Shown in pieces: positions 33,562 to 42,426 of a stretch of DNA of 64,000 bases. The notes below the pieces were generated by a model. That model was not told the DNA's origin. It searched no databases and worked only from the letters and a program-made list of their open reading frames with translations. Numbering within the stretch: the stretch's first letter is position 1; each line of letters starts with the position of its first letter. The DNA is taken from contig NZ_JNKN01000005.1 in NCBI RefSeq assembly GCF_000702065.1, positions 62,001-126,000 of the forward strand, given 5' to 3'. The position numbers and the translations under genes are program-made. This stretch comes from Kandleria vitulina DSM 20405 (lineage in GTDB: Bacteria > Bacillota_I > Bacilli_A > Erysipelotrichales > Coprobacillaceae).

Positions 33562-35178
33562 ATGACAACGATTATTATTATAGTTCTTGCTGCTTATATA
33601 GTAATTGCAGTATTTAGAACTAGATTGTTACATGAAGTATTAAATAGTTTACACTTGGAAAACATCAATAAGATATTAACAAAATGCGATGATAAAGTGG
33701 TAGTGAAGAGTCGCCAGGCTTTATCGAATTATTCTGATTTAAAGTATTTTAAAGATAATGATTGTTTTGAACAAGTAAAAAGTATATCAGATGAAAAATT
33801 ATTTATACAAAATAAGTTGATGTCCTTTTTACAAGATAATGATTTTAAAACAAGAAAGTTGTACAAATATGTAGAAAAAAGATTGAATAAATATATAAAA
33901 TTGGCTGATGGATATTGTGTACAGGTTACATATATTACTTCGGCAGGAAACAATAAAGGTCAGAGAACAATTTTTATTCCAAACTCAAGAATAAAAGAAA
34001 TATATAATCATCCTGAATATTTGATGACAAAAGGTGAATTCAATAAGTTTAAGAAGCAAAAAGACAAGGAAAAATTAGAGAATAAAAAACATAGTTTTTA
34101 TGATAAAGTTAATTCAATAATTGATTTTGCAAATAATTCAAAAGATGAATTGATTGTAAAATCTAAAGCAAGAATGCTTGATGATTTGGTTCAGCGATTA
34201 TTCGATAGAACTATTAATAATATTCAAAAAATAAAAAAACTTGATAGTGATGAGTGGAATATGTTTAATAATTTTATTGCTGATATTGATTCACAGGTAA
34301 GAAAAATTGTTGAAGATGATAAGCGTATTAGTGATTATTATGCATCTGAAGATTTTGTAAAAATTAAAGAAACGTGCAATTTGTTGACTCAATCAAGAAA
34401 AGAATTTAATGAATACATTGATGAAAAAGCTCAGTCTATATCTCAGTTGTTTGGAACAAGAGTGGTTAGAAATGAGACTAAAAATGAAGATACTTATAAT
34501 TATGTAAGAGCGTATAAAAAAAGCATTACGCCTTTTACAGCCGAGGTATCTTCAAGTGTTTTTAGCAGTGCAGAAAACAATCCAATGGGATACATTATAA
34601 AATACTTTTATCCAAACAAAAGTCAGTATAAAGAACAAATATATAAATTGAAGCTTCTTATTGAAGAACTTGAAACTTTAAAAGAAGCGAAAGTGATCAT
34701 TGATAATTATAAGAAAGATTATGATCAGTATATTCAAGATGTACCTAAGTTTATTATCGAAAATGATGAAGATGGTTTTTATTCTAGATTGGGATTAACA
34801 ATTGTTGATGAAGCAATCTTGAATGTTGAATATAAGTTTACATATACTAGTAATGGAGGTATGGCTCAGCGTTCATTTACTGTTCCAATGAATGAAGAAA
34901 ATATAATTGAGTTAATTCATGGTCTTGAAAGTAAGTTAACTAAAGCAGCTTTAGCAAAAGAACAAAGAGCAATGATGACAACTAAACTTAGAAACCACAT
35001 AAAAGAACGTGATAACTATACGTGCTGTAATTGTGGTAATTCAACACATAAAGAACCGAATCTTTTGCTGGAAATAGATCATATAATTCCTGTTTCAAAA
35101 GGTGGATTAACTCAGGAAAATAATTTACAAACACTTTGTTGGAAGTGTAATAGAAGTAAAGGCTCAAAACTTATTTAA
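33562..35178 (+). CDS. Membrane-anchored HNH endonuclease
   Basis: 538 aa. Residues ~3-19 (TIIIIVLAAYIVIAVF) form one N-terminal membrane anchor with the bulk on one side. A long Lys/Asp-rich helical middle (~30-480) has no domain I recognise. The C-terminal ~70 residues are a classical HNH nuclease: RDNYTCCNCGN, then LLLEIDHIIPVSKGG, NNLQTLCWKCNRSKGSK, with two CxxC zinc pairs. The ATG at 33562 follows AGGGGAAG; upstream ATG 33445 lacks a good site. Possibly anti-phage; no direct proof. Confidence 0.8.
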   Translation: MTTIIIIVLAAYIVIAVFRTRLLHEVLNSLHLENINKILTKCDDKVVVKSRQALSNYSDLKYFKDNDCFEQVKSISDEKLFIQNKLMSFLQDNDFKTRKLYKYVEKRLNKYIKLADGYCVQVTYITSAGNNKGQRTIFIPNSRIKEIYNHPEYLMTKGEFNKFKKQKDKEKLENKKHSFYDKVNSIIDFANNSKDELIVKSKARMLDDLVQRLFDRTINNIQKIKKLDSDEWNMFNNFIADIDSQVRKIVEDDKRISDYYASEDFVKIKETCNLLTQSRKEFNEYIDEKAQSISQLFGTRVVRNETKNEDTYNYVRAYKKSITPFTAEVSSSVFSSAENNPMGYIIKYFYPNKSQYKEQIYKLKLLIEELETLKEAKVIIDNYKKDYDQYIQDVPKFIIENDEDGFYSRLGLTIVDEAILNVEYKFTYTSNGGMAQRSFTVPMNEENIIELIHGLESKLTKAALAKEQRAMMTTKLRNHIKERDNYTCCNCGNSTHKEPNLLLEIDHIIPVSKGGLTQENNLQTLCWKCNRSKGSKLI

Positions 35179-35211
35179 GACAGTATTATATGTTATATGA
35201 ATAGAAATGTG

Positions 35212-35241
35212 AAAAAGAATCCATATCGGATTCTTTTTTTG
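35212..35241 (+). terminator. Terminator after HNH gene
   Basis: AAAAAGAATCC / GGATTCTTTTT stem with a 5-nt loop and T-run. Confidence 0.8.
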
Positions 35242-35355
35242 TTTATGTTGTAAATAATGACTTTCAACATAGTAATACAGTATAATTTAAATATAAATGA
35301 GTATAGGAATAATTCTTCTTTTGGATATTGTGAAACATTATTATGGAGGTATGAC

Positions 35356-36297
35356 ATGGAAATTAAAGCAGTAAAATTTAGAAAAGATGGATTCTATACA
35401 CAGCCTATGGTAATGGGTGGAGAAGAAGGTATGGAACAGTATGATAAGAATGTGAGATATAGAGGAAGTCTACAAAATTATCTTATCGATACTGGTGATG
35501 AAGTTATTCTAGTAGATACAGGAATACCATCAGGAACTCCTGAAGAAGTTCCTGATGAGAATAGTCTTCTCTATACAGGAAAAGATATCTGTAGTTATTT
35601 AGAAGCATTTGATGCACTTGGATATAAGAGGGAACAGGTGACTAAGATTCTATTAACTCATAAACATGCGGATCATTCTGGAGAGATTAGTTCTTTCCCT
35701 AATGCTAAGGTGTATGTTAATGAAGAAGAAATGAGCGCTGATGAATTAAAAGGTAAAGATAATCTAGTACCAGTTAAGTTTACAGATGGAGCATACTATA
35801 ATTTCCCTGAAAGTCAGAAGATACAGGATGGTATTTATTTCATTAAAGCGAAAGGACATACTAATGGGAATAGTATTGTCATTGTAGAAAATGATGGATT
35901 GTTCTATATGATACATGGAGATATTACTTATGTAGATGAAGCTCTATATGAAAATAAGTTATCTATTGTATTTGAAGATTTAGCAGCTGCTCGTGAGACT
36001 ATGGATAGAGTAAGAGAGTTTGTAAAGGATCATCCTACAGTTTATTGTGGTACCCATACACCTCAGGGATATGAGAATCTTGAAGCTAAGAGAGTGATTG
36101 ATTTAGATCATCCTGTAGAGACAGTACTTGCGGATGTTGATTTTTCTTCAAAGAAAGGTACTGGTAAGTATGTATGTTCAGTTTGTGGTTATGTGTATGA
36201 TCCTAGTGAACATGATGGTGTAGCTTTTGAGGATTTACCTGATTATTGGACTTGTCCTAGATGTAAGCAGCCTAAGGAGAAGTTTAATAAGGCATAA
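35356..36297 (+). CDS. MBL-fold metallohydrolase with C-terminal rubredoxin domain
   Basis: 313 aa. Residues ~35-255 form a metallo-beta-lactamase fold with the metal motif [11 protein letters not shown], a later GHTNGN and IHGD. The last ~50 residues are rubredoxin: [16 protein letters not shown] and [13 protein letters not shown] (four Cys for one iron). Such fusions are likely electron-transfer or O2/NO/ROS-linked enzymes, but the di-iron and flavodoxin parts of true flavodiiron proteins are not all evident. The ATG at 35356 follows GGAGGT. Confidence 0.85.
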   Translation: MEIKAVKFRKDGFYTQPMVMGGEEGMEQYDKNVRYRGSLQNYLIDTGDEVILVDTGIPSGTPEEVPDENSLLYTGKDICSYLEAFDALGYKREQVTKILLTHKHADHSGEISSFPNAKVYVNEEEMSADELKGKDNLVPVKFTDGAYYNFPESQKIQDGIYFIKAKGHTNGNSIVIVENDGLFYMIHGDITYVDEALYENKLSIVFEDLAAARETMDRVREFVKDHPTVYCGTHTPQGYENLEAKRVIDLDHPVETVLADVDFSSKKGTGKYVCSVCGYVYDPSEHDGVAFEDLPDYWTCPRCKQPKEKFNKA

Positions 36298-36350
36298 TAG
36301 TTGATGATTAATGAATATAAAAGATGTTTTTAGAAGAGTTGTTATAAGGA

Positions 36351-36605
36351 GTGATATATCTGAAAGCAGCAATCTTGAATGGATATGATAAAAAAGGATG
36401 TGATCTTGTAGTAAAGGATATACCAATTCCTGATATTAATGATCAGGAAGTACTTGTAAAAATCCATACTGCAGGAGTAAATCCACTTGATAATATGATT
36501 ATCCGCGGTGATGTGAAAATGATTGTCCCATATAAGTTTCCACTAGTCATGGGTAATGAGTTTGTGGGAGTTATAGATAAAGTTGGGGCATCTGTCGTGT
36601 ACTAG
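36351..36605 (+). pseudogene. Zinc-type alcohol dehydrogenase / quinone oxidoreductase, N-terminal fragment
   Basis: The frame reads LKAAILNGYDKKGCDLVVKD, VKIHTAGVNPLDNMI and FPLVMGNEFVGVIDKVG, then stops. This is the GroES-like N-terminal ~80 residues of a ~330-aa medium-chain dehydrogenase; the Rossmann domain is gone. The expected ATG of 'MKAAIL' is CTG (36360) after AAGGAG, so even the start may be damaged. The 3' break is followed by unrelated sequence. Confidence 0.7.
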
Positions 36606-36942
36606 ATGAATCAACAACTGACAGTTGGGGCATAGCAGTAAATGAATGGGACATTGTAGATTGTGAGGAAGACGATCATTGTGCATCTTTATAAAGGATT
36701 ATCGCTCAAATTCTTCTTCAATCTCTAACAAGTTTGCTAATTTTATTAGTTATCGTTCTTATAAAGGATTAATCTTTATTTGATTATCAAGAAAAAGAAT
36801 TATCTAGTAGTATCAAATATGTTTAAAAAATAACTCAACATGGAATGATTACGATTAGGATAAGGATACACTAAGGGAATATCGATTGTTTGAGATGTAA
36901 ACTTAAAGAGATTTCATTATTTAAAATAGAATATTAATCAAT

Positions 36943-36976
36943 AAATGACATTCAAGAAGATTGAATGTCATTTTTG
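36943..36976. terminator. Strong hairpin upstream of the HNH/methyltransferase genes
   Basis: Perfect 13-bp stem AAATGACATTCAA / TTGAATGTCATTT with a 5-nt loop and T-run. The preceding gap 36606-36942 holds a 30-codon scrap and no gene I can support. Confidence 0.75.
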
Positions 36977-37023
36977 CGTGGAATATAATATTAATGTGTT
37001 TAAAGTTAATTGGAGGGAATAAT

Positions 37024-38145
37024 ATGCAATTACCATATTCAGAAGAACTCAATATTGGTCAATTGAGTAGACTCTTTGACAATACTACAAATTGTTATAA
37101 ATTCTTTTGGTTTCAAGCAATAATAAGAAAACTAGATGGTAAGCATAGGAGCTTCTCATTTGATGAACTTATTAACGAAATGATCGCTGATGCGTGGTAT
37201 ATGGTAACTGAGTATCATTTACGATTAGGACCATTAGGAATAACAGATAACTTAGAAGAAGTAGTAAAGTATATTTATGATCAATATGATTTTCGCTCTT
37301 CTGAAAAAAGAGTGAAGATCATAGAATTTCTTCAAAGTACTAAAGATAAAAAAATAATAAAGTATAAAAAAGATTTAACACTTAACGTACCATATCGATT
37401 ACAGGTTCCTTTTTATGATGAAATAAAGATAGATAGAAAAGTATGGTATGGATCTAAGAAGACATTAACTGATGAAATTAATCGTCAACGAAGACTGATG
37501 TATTATTTTGTTTATGTTTCGGGGTTATCTACAATAATTGAAGTAGATGAAACATGGGCAGAATATCTATATAAGAATAAAGAAATTCTTAAAGGATGGA
37601 CACAGTTGAAACTCATCCATTATCTTCAAAATAAAAATCCAAGTGTACCTGGAATTGCAGATAAGATAGAACCACCAGTAGAAAGAAATATTGAACGAGT
37701 AAGAAAGTATTGGAAGTTAATAATAAAGAAAGATCCAACCATAAAAGATATTTATGGAGATATTGTACTTAATGATGTCGATATATCTATTGATCATTTT
37801 ATTCCATGGCAGTATGTAGCACATGATGAATTATGGAATCTTCATCCTACTACTAAATCAATTAATAGTAGTAAAAGTAATTCATTACCTTCATGGAAGA
37901 AGTATTTTGAATCACTTGGAGAACTTGAATATCGTGCTTATGTCATGCGTGATCAATATGAAGATATTGCTCGTGAGTTTAATAAGATTGCTCCTTATCA
38001 TTTGAATAATCAGGATATACGTAATCTTTTATATGTTAAAGGATTAAATAAAAATGATTTCATAGAACGATTAGAACACGTCATAAGACCAGTATATGAA
38101 TCAGCACAAACATTAGGATTTAAAGAGTGGGTATATGAAAGATAA
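37024..38145 (+). CDS. HNH endonuclease domain protein
   Basis: 373 aa. The nuclease motif lies near residue 255: DISIDHFIPWQYVAHDELWN followed by LHPTTKSINSSKSN, an HNH variant in which H-F-I-P and N-L-x-P-T are diagnostic. The N-terminal ~240 residues are helical and unassigned. The ATG at 37024 follows GGAGGGA. It overlaps the methyltransferase gene by 11 bp, so the two are translated as a unit. A restriction or nucleic-acid modification role is inferred from pairing. Confidence 0.83.
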   Translation: MQLPYSEELNIGQLSRLFDNTTNCYKFFWFQAIIRKLDGKHRSFSFDELINEMIADAWYMVTEYHLRLGPLGITDNLEEVVKYIYDQYDFRSSEKRVKIIEFLQSTKDKKIIKYKKDLTLNVPYRLQVPFYDEIKIDRKVWYGSKKTLTDEINRQRRLMYYFVYVSGLSTIIEVDETWAEYLYKNKEILKGWTQLKLIHYLQNKNPSVPGIADKIEPPVERNIERVRKYWKLIIKKDPTIKDIYGDIVLNDVDISIDHFIPWQYVAHDELWNLHPTTKSINSSKSNSLPSWKKYFESLGELEYRAYVMRDQYEDIAREFNKIAPYHLNNQDIRNLLYVKGLNKNDFIERLEHVIRPVYESAQTLGFKEWVYER

Positions 38146-38743
38146 AACAAGTTACACGTTAGATTATTATAATCAGCAAGCAGAAGAGTTTGCTAACAGT
38201 ACTGTTGATGTAGATTTCTCTAATATACAAAATCAGTTTATTAAAATGTTGCCAAAAGGAAGTACTATACTTGATTTAGGATGTGGATCAGGTCGAGACA
38301 GTAAAGCATTCAAGAATGCAGGCTACAAAGTTATAGCTGTAGATGGATCAGAAGAACTTTGTAAAATTGCAAGTAAGCATATAGGACAAGAAGTTATCTG
38401 TAGTACTTTTCAGGATTTAGAATTATCTGAGGAGATAGATGGAATATGGGCATGTGCTTCATTACTTCATCTTGAAAAGGAAGAGATTATTTATACAATC
38501 AATAAACTTTCTAAGAATTTAAAACCTGGTGGCATATTATATGCTTCATTTAAGTATGGGGATTTTACTGGTGAGAGAAATGGAAGATTCTTTACAGATA
38601 TGACTGAAGAGAGTTTTTCTATTATGATGAATGACATCAAAGATTTAAAAGTCATTAAACAAATGACTTCAGATGATGTAAGAGAAGATAAGACTATCAA
38701 GTGGTTGAATGTATTTCTTAAAAAAGAGAATGTTCTCTTGTAA
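38135..38743 (+). CDS. Class I SAM-dependent methyltransferase
   Basis: 202 aa. Motif I is ILDLGCGSGRDSKAF, motif II VIAVDGSEELCKIAS, and the post-motif IWACASLLHLEKEE.. fits the methyltransf_11/25 type. No NPPY-type DNA-methylase motif is seen, so a small-molecule, RNA or protein substrate is more likely than DNA. It overlaps the HNH gene by 11 bp. Confidence 0.88.
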   Translation: MKDKTSYTLDYYNQQAEEFANSTVDVDFSNIQNQFIKMLPKGSTILDLGCGSGRDSKAFKNAGYKVIAVDGSEELCKIASKHIGQEVICSTFQDLELSEEIDGIWACASLLHLEKEEIIYTINKLSKNLKPGGILYASFKYGDFTGERNGRFFTDMTEESFSIMMNDIKDLKVIKQMTSDDVREDKTIKWLNVFLKKENVLL

Positions 38744-38829
38744 ATGATTTATAGAAGTAATTTATATATATTACTTTCATTAATCTACAATAACGAGATA
38801 TAATAAAGATGCTTATATGAGGTGACATG

Positions 38830-39147
38830 ATGGAAGAACTACAACAATTAGTAAATAAATTCGTAAGTGATAGAGACTGGGATCAATTTCATGCACCAGT
38901 ACATTTAGCAAAGAGTATTGTAATTGAAAGTGCTGAATTATTGGAATGTTTTCAATGGGATAATGATCACTTTGATTACCAACATGTAAAAGAAGAATTA
39001 GCTGATGTGATGATTTATTGTTTACAAATGTGTGATAAGCTCAATGTTAAAGCAGATGATATTATCAAGATGAAAATGAAGATGAACGAAGAAAAGTATC
39101 CAGTAGAAAAAGCAAAAGGAAAAAGCGATAAGTATAATGAACTATGA
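38830..39147 (+). CDS. MazG-like nucleotide pyrophosphohydrolase
   Basis: 105 aa, single-domain all-alpha NTP pyrophosphohydrolase. Metal ligands are visible as IVIESAELLECFQW (ExxE) and VKEELADVMIYCLQMCDKL (ExxxD). These enzymes clear non-canonical or excess NTPs to NMP + PPi. GAGGTGAC precedes the ATG at 38830; 38827 is an alternative. It overlaps the next gene by 4 bp. Confidence 0.88.
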   Translation: MEELQQLVNKFVSDRDWDQFHAPVHLAKSIVIESAELLECFQWDNDHFDYQHVKEELADVMIYCLQMCDKLNVKADDIIKMKMKMNEEKYPVEKAKGKSDKYNEL

Positions 39148-39506
39148 TTATTTATAAAGAGACTAAGAGACAATTTATTGAAGATGTTTTTAATGATGAA
39201 ATAGAAGGTAATATTGATCATCTTGTATTAGAAAAGATGCATAGACATACTGGAAAAGCAGAGTTTAATTCATGGATGAATTCAATGCAGTACATGTATA
39301 AAGTACTAAATACATCAGATATTCCTGACGATAGTGATGTTGCGATTGAATATAGAATTCCTAATACAAATAGACGTGTTGATTTCATTGTTGCAGGGGA
39401 AGATGAAACAGGTAAACAAGCCAAAGAGCTGATTTCATGTAACTTTTCATATTTTATAAAAAAACGGCGTACGAATGGCGTGATTTCAGTAGATTTAGTC
39501 GATTGA
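39144..39506 (+). pseudogene. DUF2075-protein N-terminal fragment
   Basis: 120 codons: MIIYKETKRQFIEDVFNDEI, EFNSWMNSMQYMYKVLN, and VAIEYRIPNTNRRVDFIVAGEDE. This matches the N-terminal nuclease-like part of the ~600-aa DUF2075 (Schlafen-like P-loop) proteins that are often encoded after MazG. The following helicase domain is absent: at about 39415 the sequence changes and soon stops. It overlaps the mazG stop by 4 bp. Confidence 0.7.
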
Positions 39507-39590
39507 CTACAAAGTGATTATTATAGTAACCTCCAAAACTGAGTCTTGGTGCAAACGCACTTATTCATAAGTGCTTGAACAATACAAAAT

Positions 39591-39656
39591 AAACCCTCCC
39601 GGAAATGTCAAAAGCAGTAGAAATGAGCTGAACTTTGACATTGCTGAGGAGGGTTT
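39591..39656. other. Long imperfect hairpin before the R-M locus
   Basis: Outer arms AAACCCTCC / GGAGGGTTT (39591-39599, 39648-39656) and inner arms AATGTCAAA / TTTGACATT (39604-39612, 39634-39642) give a 66-nt structure without a clear T-run. It may be a terminator, IS end or small RNA. Confidence 0.5.
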
Positions 39657-39678
39657 GTTATTTACTCATTATAATACT

Positions 39679-39794
39679 TAATTTAGTCATAGTGCGCCAA
39701 AATGACTGAATTAAATTCATTGACATCAAATTAAAAAGAGAGTAAGATTAAAAAGAACTTAATTAAGTCGTGAGAGATGAAAATGACTAAATTA
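39679..39794 (+). promoter_or_regulatory. fic-hsd promoter with twin operator dyads
   Basis: Promoter TTGACA (39720-39725), 17 bp, TAAGAT (39743-39748). Dyad 1: TAATTTAGTCAT (39679) and ATGACTGAATTA (39702). Dyad 2: TAATTAAGTCGT (39760) and ATGACTAAATTA (39783). Both dyads have 12-bp arms and an 11-bp spacer, and their centres are 81 bp apart. Confidence 0.7.
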
Positions 39795-39815
39795 AAATGA
39801 TTATGAGGTAATTGG

Positions 39816-40865
39816 ATGAGAGATTATAATTACAAGGAAAAATGGCAGAAACTGCTAACGCCAGAGATCGTCCAGAAACTTACGCTTATCAACGAATTTA
39901 AGGGTGAGCAGCGCTTGTTTATTGAAGCACATAAGGATGAATTGAACGGGTTAATAGAGATTGCCAAGATTCAAAGTACAGAGGCTTCAAACAGAATAGA
40001 GGGAATCTTTACTGCGGATGACAGACTTAAAAATCTTGTACAGGAAAAGACAACGCCTAGAAATAGGGATGAGTCTGAAATTGCAGGATATCGAGATGTA
40101 TTAAATACAATTCATGAAAGCTATGAGTATATTCCGATTAACGCGAATTACTTTCTTCAGTTACATCGTGATTTGTATAAGTTTATTGGTAATGTTGACG
40201 GCGGTGTTTTTAAGAATGGTGACAACATAATTCGAGAACGTGATGAGCAGGGAAATGAAAAAATAAGATTCAAACCGGTTCCAGCGTGGGAAACTCCTGA
40301 ATCTTTGGATGCGCTCTGCTTAGCATATAAAGATGCGAAGAATGAGGCGGATCCGCTTATTTTGATGAGTATGTTTATTTTGGATTTTTTGTGTATCCAT
40401 CCGTTTGATGATGGAAACGGAAGAATGAGTAGACTTCTGACGTTGCTTCTTTTGTATCAGTCAGGGTTCATCGTTGGAAAGTATGTCAGTATCGAAAAAA
40501 TCATCGAGGAGTCAAAGGAAACCTATTACGAGGTGCTTCAAGATAGTTCGGTTAGTTGGCACGAGAACGAAAATGATTATAAGCCATTTGTAAATTATAT
40601 GCTTGGCGTAATAGTAAATGCATATAAGGAATTTGAATCGAGAGTAAAATTGGTGACGAATCCTAATTTATCTAAAGCAGATCGAATCCGAGAGATTATA
40701 AAAAATCATATTGGAACTATTACAAAAGCAGAACTTATTAAGATGAATCCGGATATCAGTGATACTACGATTCAGAGAACATTGGCTGAACTTTTGAAAA
40801 ATGATGAGATTAAGAAAATTGGCGGTGGCCGTTATACGAAATACACATGGAATGTGGAGGATTAA
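39816..40865 (+). CDS. Fic-family protein (AMPylase-type) of the R-M locus
   Basis: 349 aa. The Fic core is CIHPFDDGNGRMSRLLTLLL near residue 195 (HPFDDGNGR: catalytic His, all key residues present). An inhibitory helix TEASNRIEGI at ~52-61 fits class II autoinhibited Fic. The C-terminal ~55 residues form a winged helix (TKAELIKMNPDISDTTIQRT). It likely transfers AMP (or UMP/phosphocholine) to a target protein. It sits 3 bp before hsdM, and its own HTH may bind the upstream dyads. Confidence 0.92.
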   Translation: MRDYNYKEKWQKLLTPEIVQKLTLINEFKGEQRLFIEAHKDELNGLIEIAKIQSTEASNRIEGIFTADDRLKNLVQEKTTPRNRDESEIAGYRDVLNTIHESYEYIPINANYFLQLHRDLYKFIGNVDGGVFKNGDNIIRERDEQGNEKIRFKPVPAWETPESLDALCLAYKDAKNEADPLILMSMFILDFLCIHPFDDGNGRMSRLLTLLLLYQSGFIVGKYVSIEKIIEESKETYYEVLQDSSVSWHENENDYKPFVNYMLGVIVNAYKEFESRVKLVTNPNLSKADRIREIIKNHIGTITKAELIKMNPDISDTTIQRTLAELLKNDEIKKIGGGRYTKYTWNVED

Positions 40866-40868
40866 TTA

Positions 40869-42371
40869 ATGATTACAGGTGAATTGAAAAACAAAATTGA
40901 TGGACTTTGGGATGTGTTTGCTGCAGGTGGATTGGTAAATCCTTTGGAAGTAATCGAGCAGATTACATATCTTATGTTTATCAGAGATTTGGATGATGTA
41001 GATAATAAACGTGAAAAAGAGAGCGCAATGCTTGGTCTTCCTTATACAAGTATTTTTGCAGAAGAAGTGAAAATCGGTGATCGTTCTATCGACGGAAAAC
41101 AGTTGAAGTGGTCTGTATTTCATGATTTCCCTGCAGGAAGAATGTATACGGTAATGCAGGAGTGGGTGTTTCCATTCATTAAGAATCTTCACAGCGATAA
41201 GAACAGTGCATATTCTAAATATATGGATGATGCAATCTTTAAGTTGCCAACTCCGTTATTGTTATCTAAGGTTGTGGATTCATTGGATGAAATCTATGAA
41301 ATTATGAATAGCATACAGTCTTCTGATGTACGTGGGGATGTGTATGAGTATCTTTTAAATAAGATTGCGTCTGCAGGAAGAAATGGTCAGTTTAGAACAC
41401 CGAGACACATCATTCGTATGATGGTAGAAATGGTAGATCCGAAGTCTGACGATGTAATCTGTGATCCAGCTTGTGGTACCTCTGGATTCTTGGTATCTGC
41501 AGCGGAGTATTTGAAGGAGACAAAGAAAGAAGAAATCTTCTTTGATAAGGATAAAAAAGAGCATTACATGAATTCTATGTTCAATGGATTTGATATGGAT
41601 AGGACTATGCTTCGTATCGGTGCCATGAACATGATGACTCATGGGATTGATAATCCGTTTATTGAATATCGTGACAGCTTGTCTGATCAGAATGCAGACC
41701 ATGATAAGTATTCCCTTATTCTTGCAAATCCACCTTTTAAGGGTAGTTTGGATGCAAATGCAGTATCCGCTGACTTGCTTAAAGTTTGTAAAACAAAAAA
41801 GACGGAATTATTATTCCTTGCACTTTTCCTTCGTATGTTAAAGGTTGGTGGAAGATGTGCATGTATCGTTCCGGATGGAGTTCTTTTTGGCTCATCTAAG
41901 GCTCATAAGGGTATTAGAAAACAGATTGTAGAAGAGAATAGGTTAGAAGCAGTTATTTCAATGCCTTCCGGTGTGTTTAAGCCATATGCCGGAGTGTCTA
42001 CAGCGATTCTTATTTTTACAAAGACTAATCATGGTGGAACCGATAATGTGTGGTTTTATGACATGACTGCTGATGGATATAGCTTGGATGATAAACGTAC
42101 ACCGGTAAATGAAAGTGATATTCCGGATATTATCGAACGCTTCAAGAATCTTGATAAAGAAGCAGATAGAAAACGTACAGATAAATCATTTATGGTTCCG
42201 AAGCAGGATATTGTAGATAAGGACTATAATCTTTCTATAAATCAATATAAGGAAATTGAATACGAAAAAGTTGAGTATCCACCTACATCTGAAATCATGT
42301 CTAATATCCGTGAGATTGAAGCGGAGATTGGTAAAGAGATGGATGAGTTGGAGAGATTATTAAATTTGTAG
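40869..42371 (+). CDS. hsdM: Type I restriction-modification DNA methyltransferase subunit
   Basis: 500 aa N6-adenine methyltransferase subunit. HsdM N-terminal helical domain, then RTPRHIIRMMVEMVDPKSDD, SAM motif DPACGTSGFLVSA, and catalytic ANPPF (LILANPPFKGSLD), the NPPF form of motif IV. It works as M2S with HsdS and as R2M2S with HsdR. Preceded by AGGATTAATTA, with a weak ribosome site, and probably coupled to fic. Confidence 0.95.
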   Translation: MITGELKNKIDGLWDVFAAGGLVNPLEVIEQITYLMFIRDLDDVDNKREKESAMLGLPYTSIFAEEVKIGDRSIDGKQLKWSVFHDFPAGRMYTVMQEWVFPFIKNLHSDKNSAYSKYMDDAIFKLPTPLLLSKVVDSLDEIYEIMNSIQSSDVRGDVYEYLLNKIASAGRNGQFRTPRHIIRMMVEMVDPKSDDVICDPACGTSGFLVSAAEYLKETKKEEIFFDKDKKEHYMNSMFNGFDMDRTMLRIGAMNMMTHGIDNPFIEYRDSLSDQNADHDKYSLILANPPFKGSLDANAVSADLLKVCKTKKTELLFLALFLRMLKVGGRCACIVPDGVLFGSSKAHKGIRKQIVEENRLEAVISMPSGVFKPYAGVSTAILIFTKTNHGGTDNVWFYDMTADGYSLDDKRTPVNESDIPDIIERFKNLDKEADRKRTDKSFMVPKQDIVDKDYNLSINQYKEIEYEKVEYPPTSEIMSNIREIEAEIGKEMDELERLLNL

Positions 42372-42390
42372 AAAGGAAAACAAGTCTTAA

Positions 42391-42426
42391 ACAAATTGAG
42401 ATTTGTAGGGATGATAGATGGAGAAA
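42391..42426 (+). repeat. hsdS 5' direct repeat, copy 1
   Basis: 36 bp identical to 45574-45609, covering the start codon of hsdS1. It begins with the small palindrome ACAAAT-TGAG-ATTTGT. Confidence 0.85.

Noticed and set aside
36606-36700. Short frame LDESTTDSWGIAVNEWDIVD after the dehydrogenase fragment
   Set aside because: About 30 codons without a start or recognisable family; treated as scrap sequence.
40866-41192. 108-codon minus-strand frame at the start of hsdM
   Set aside because: Antisense shadow of hsdM.
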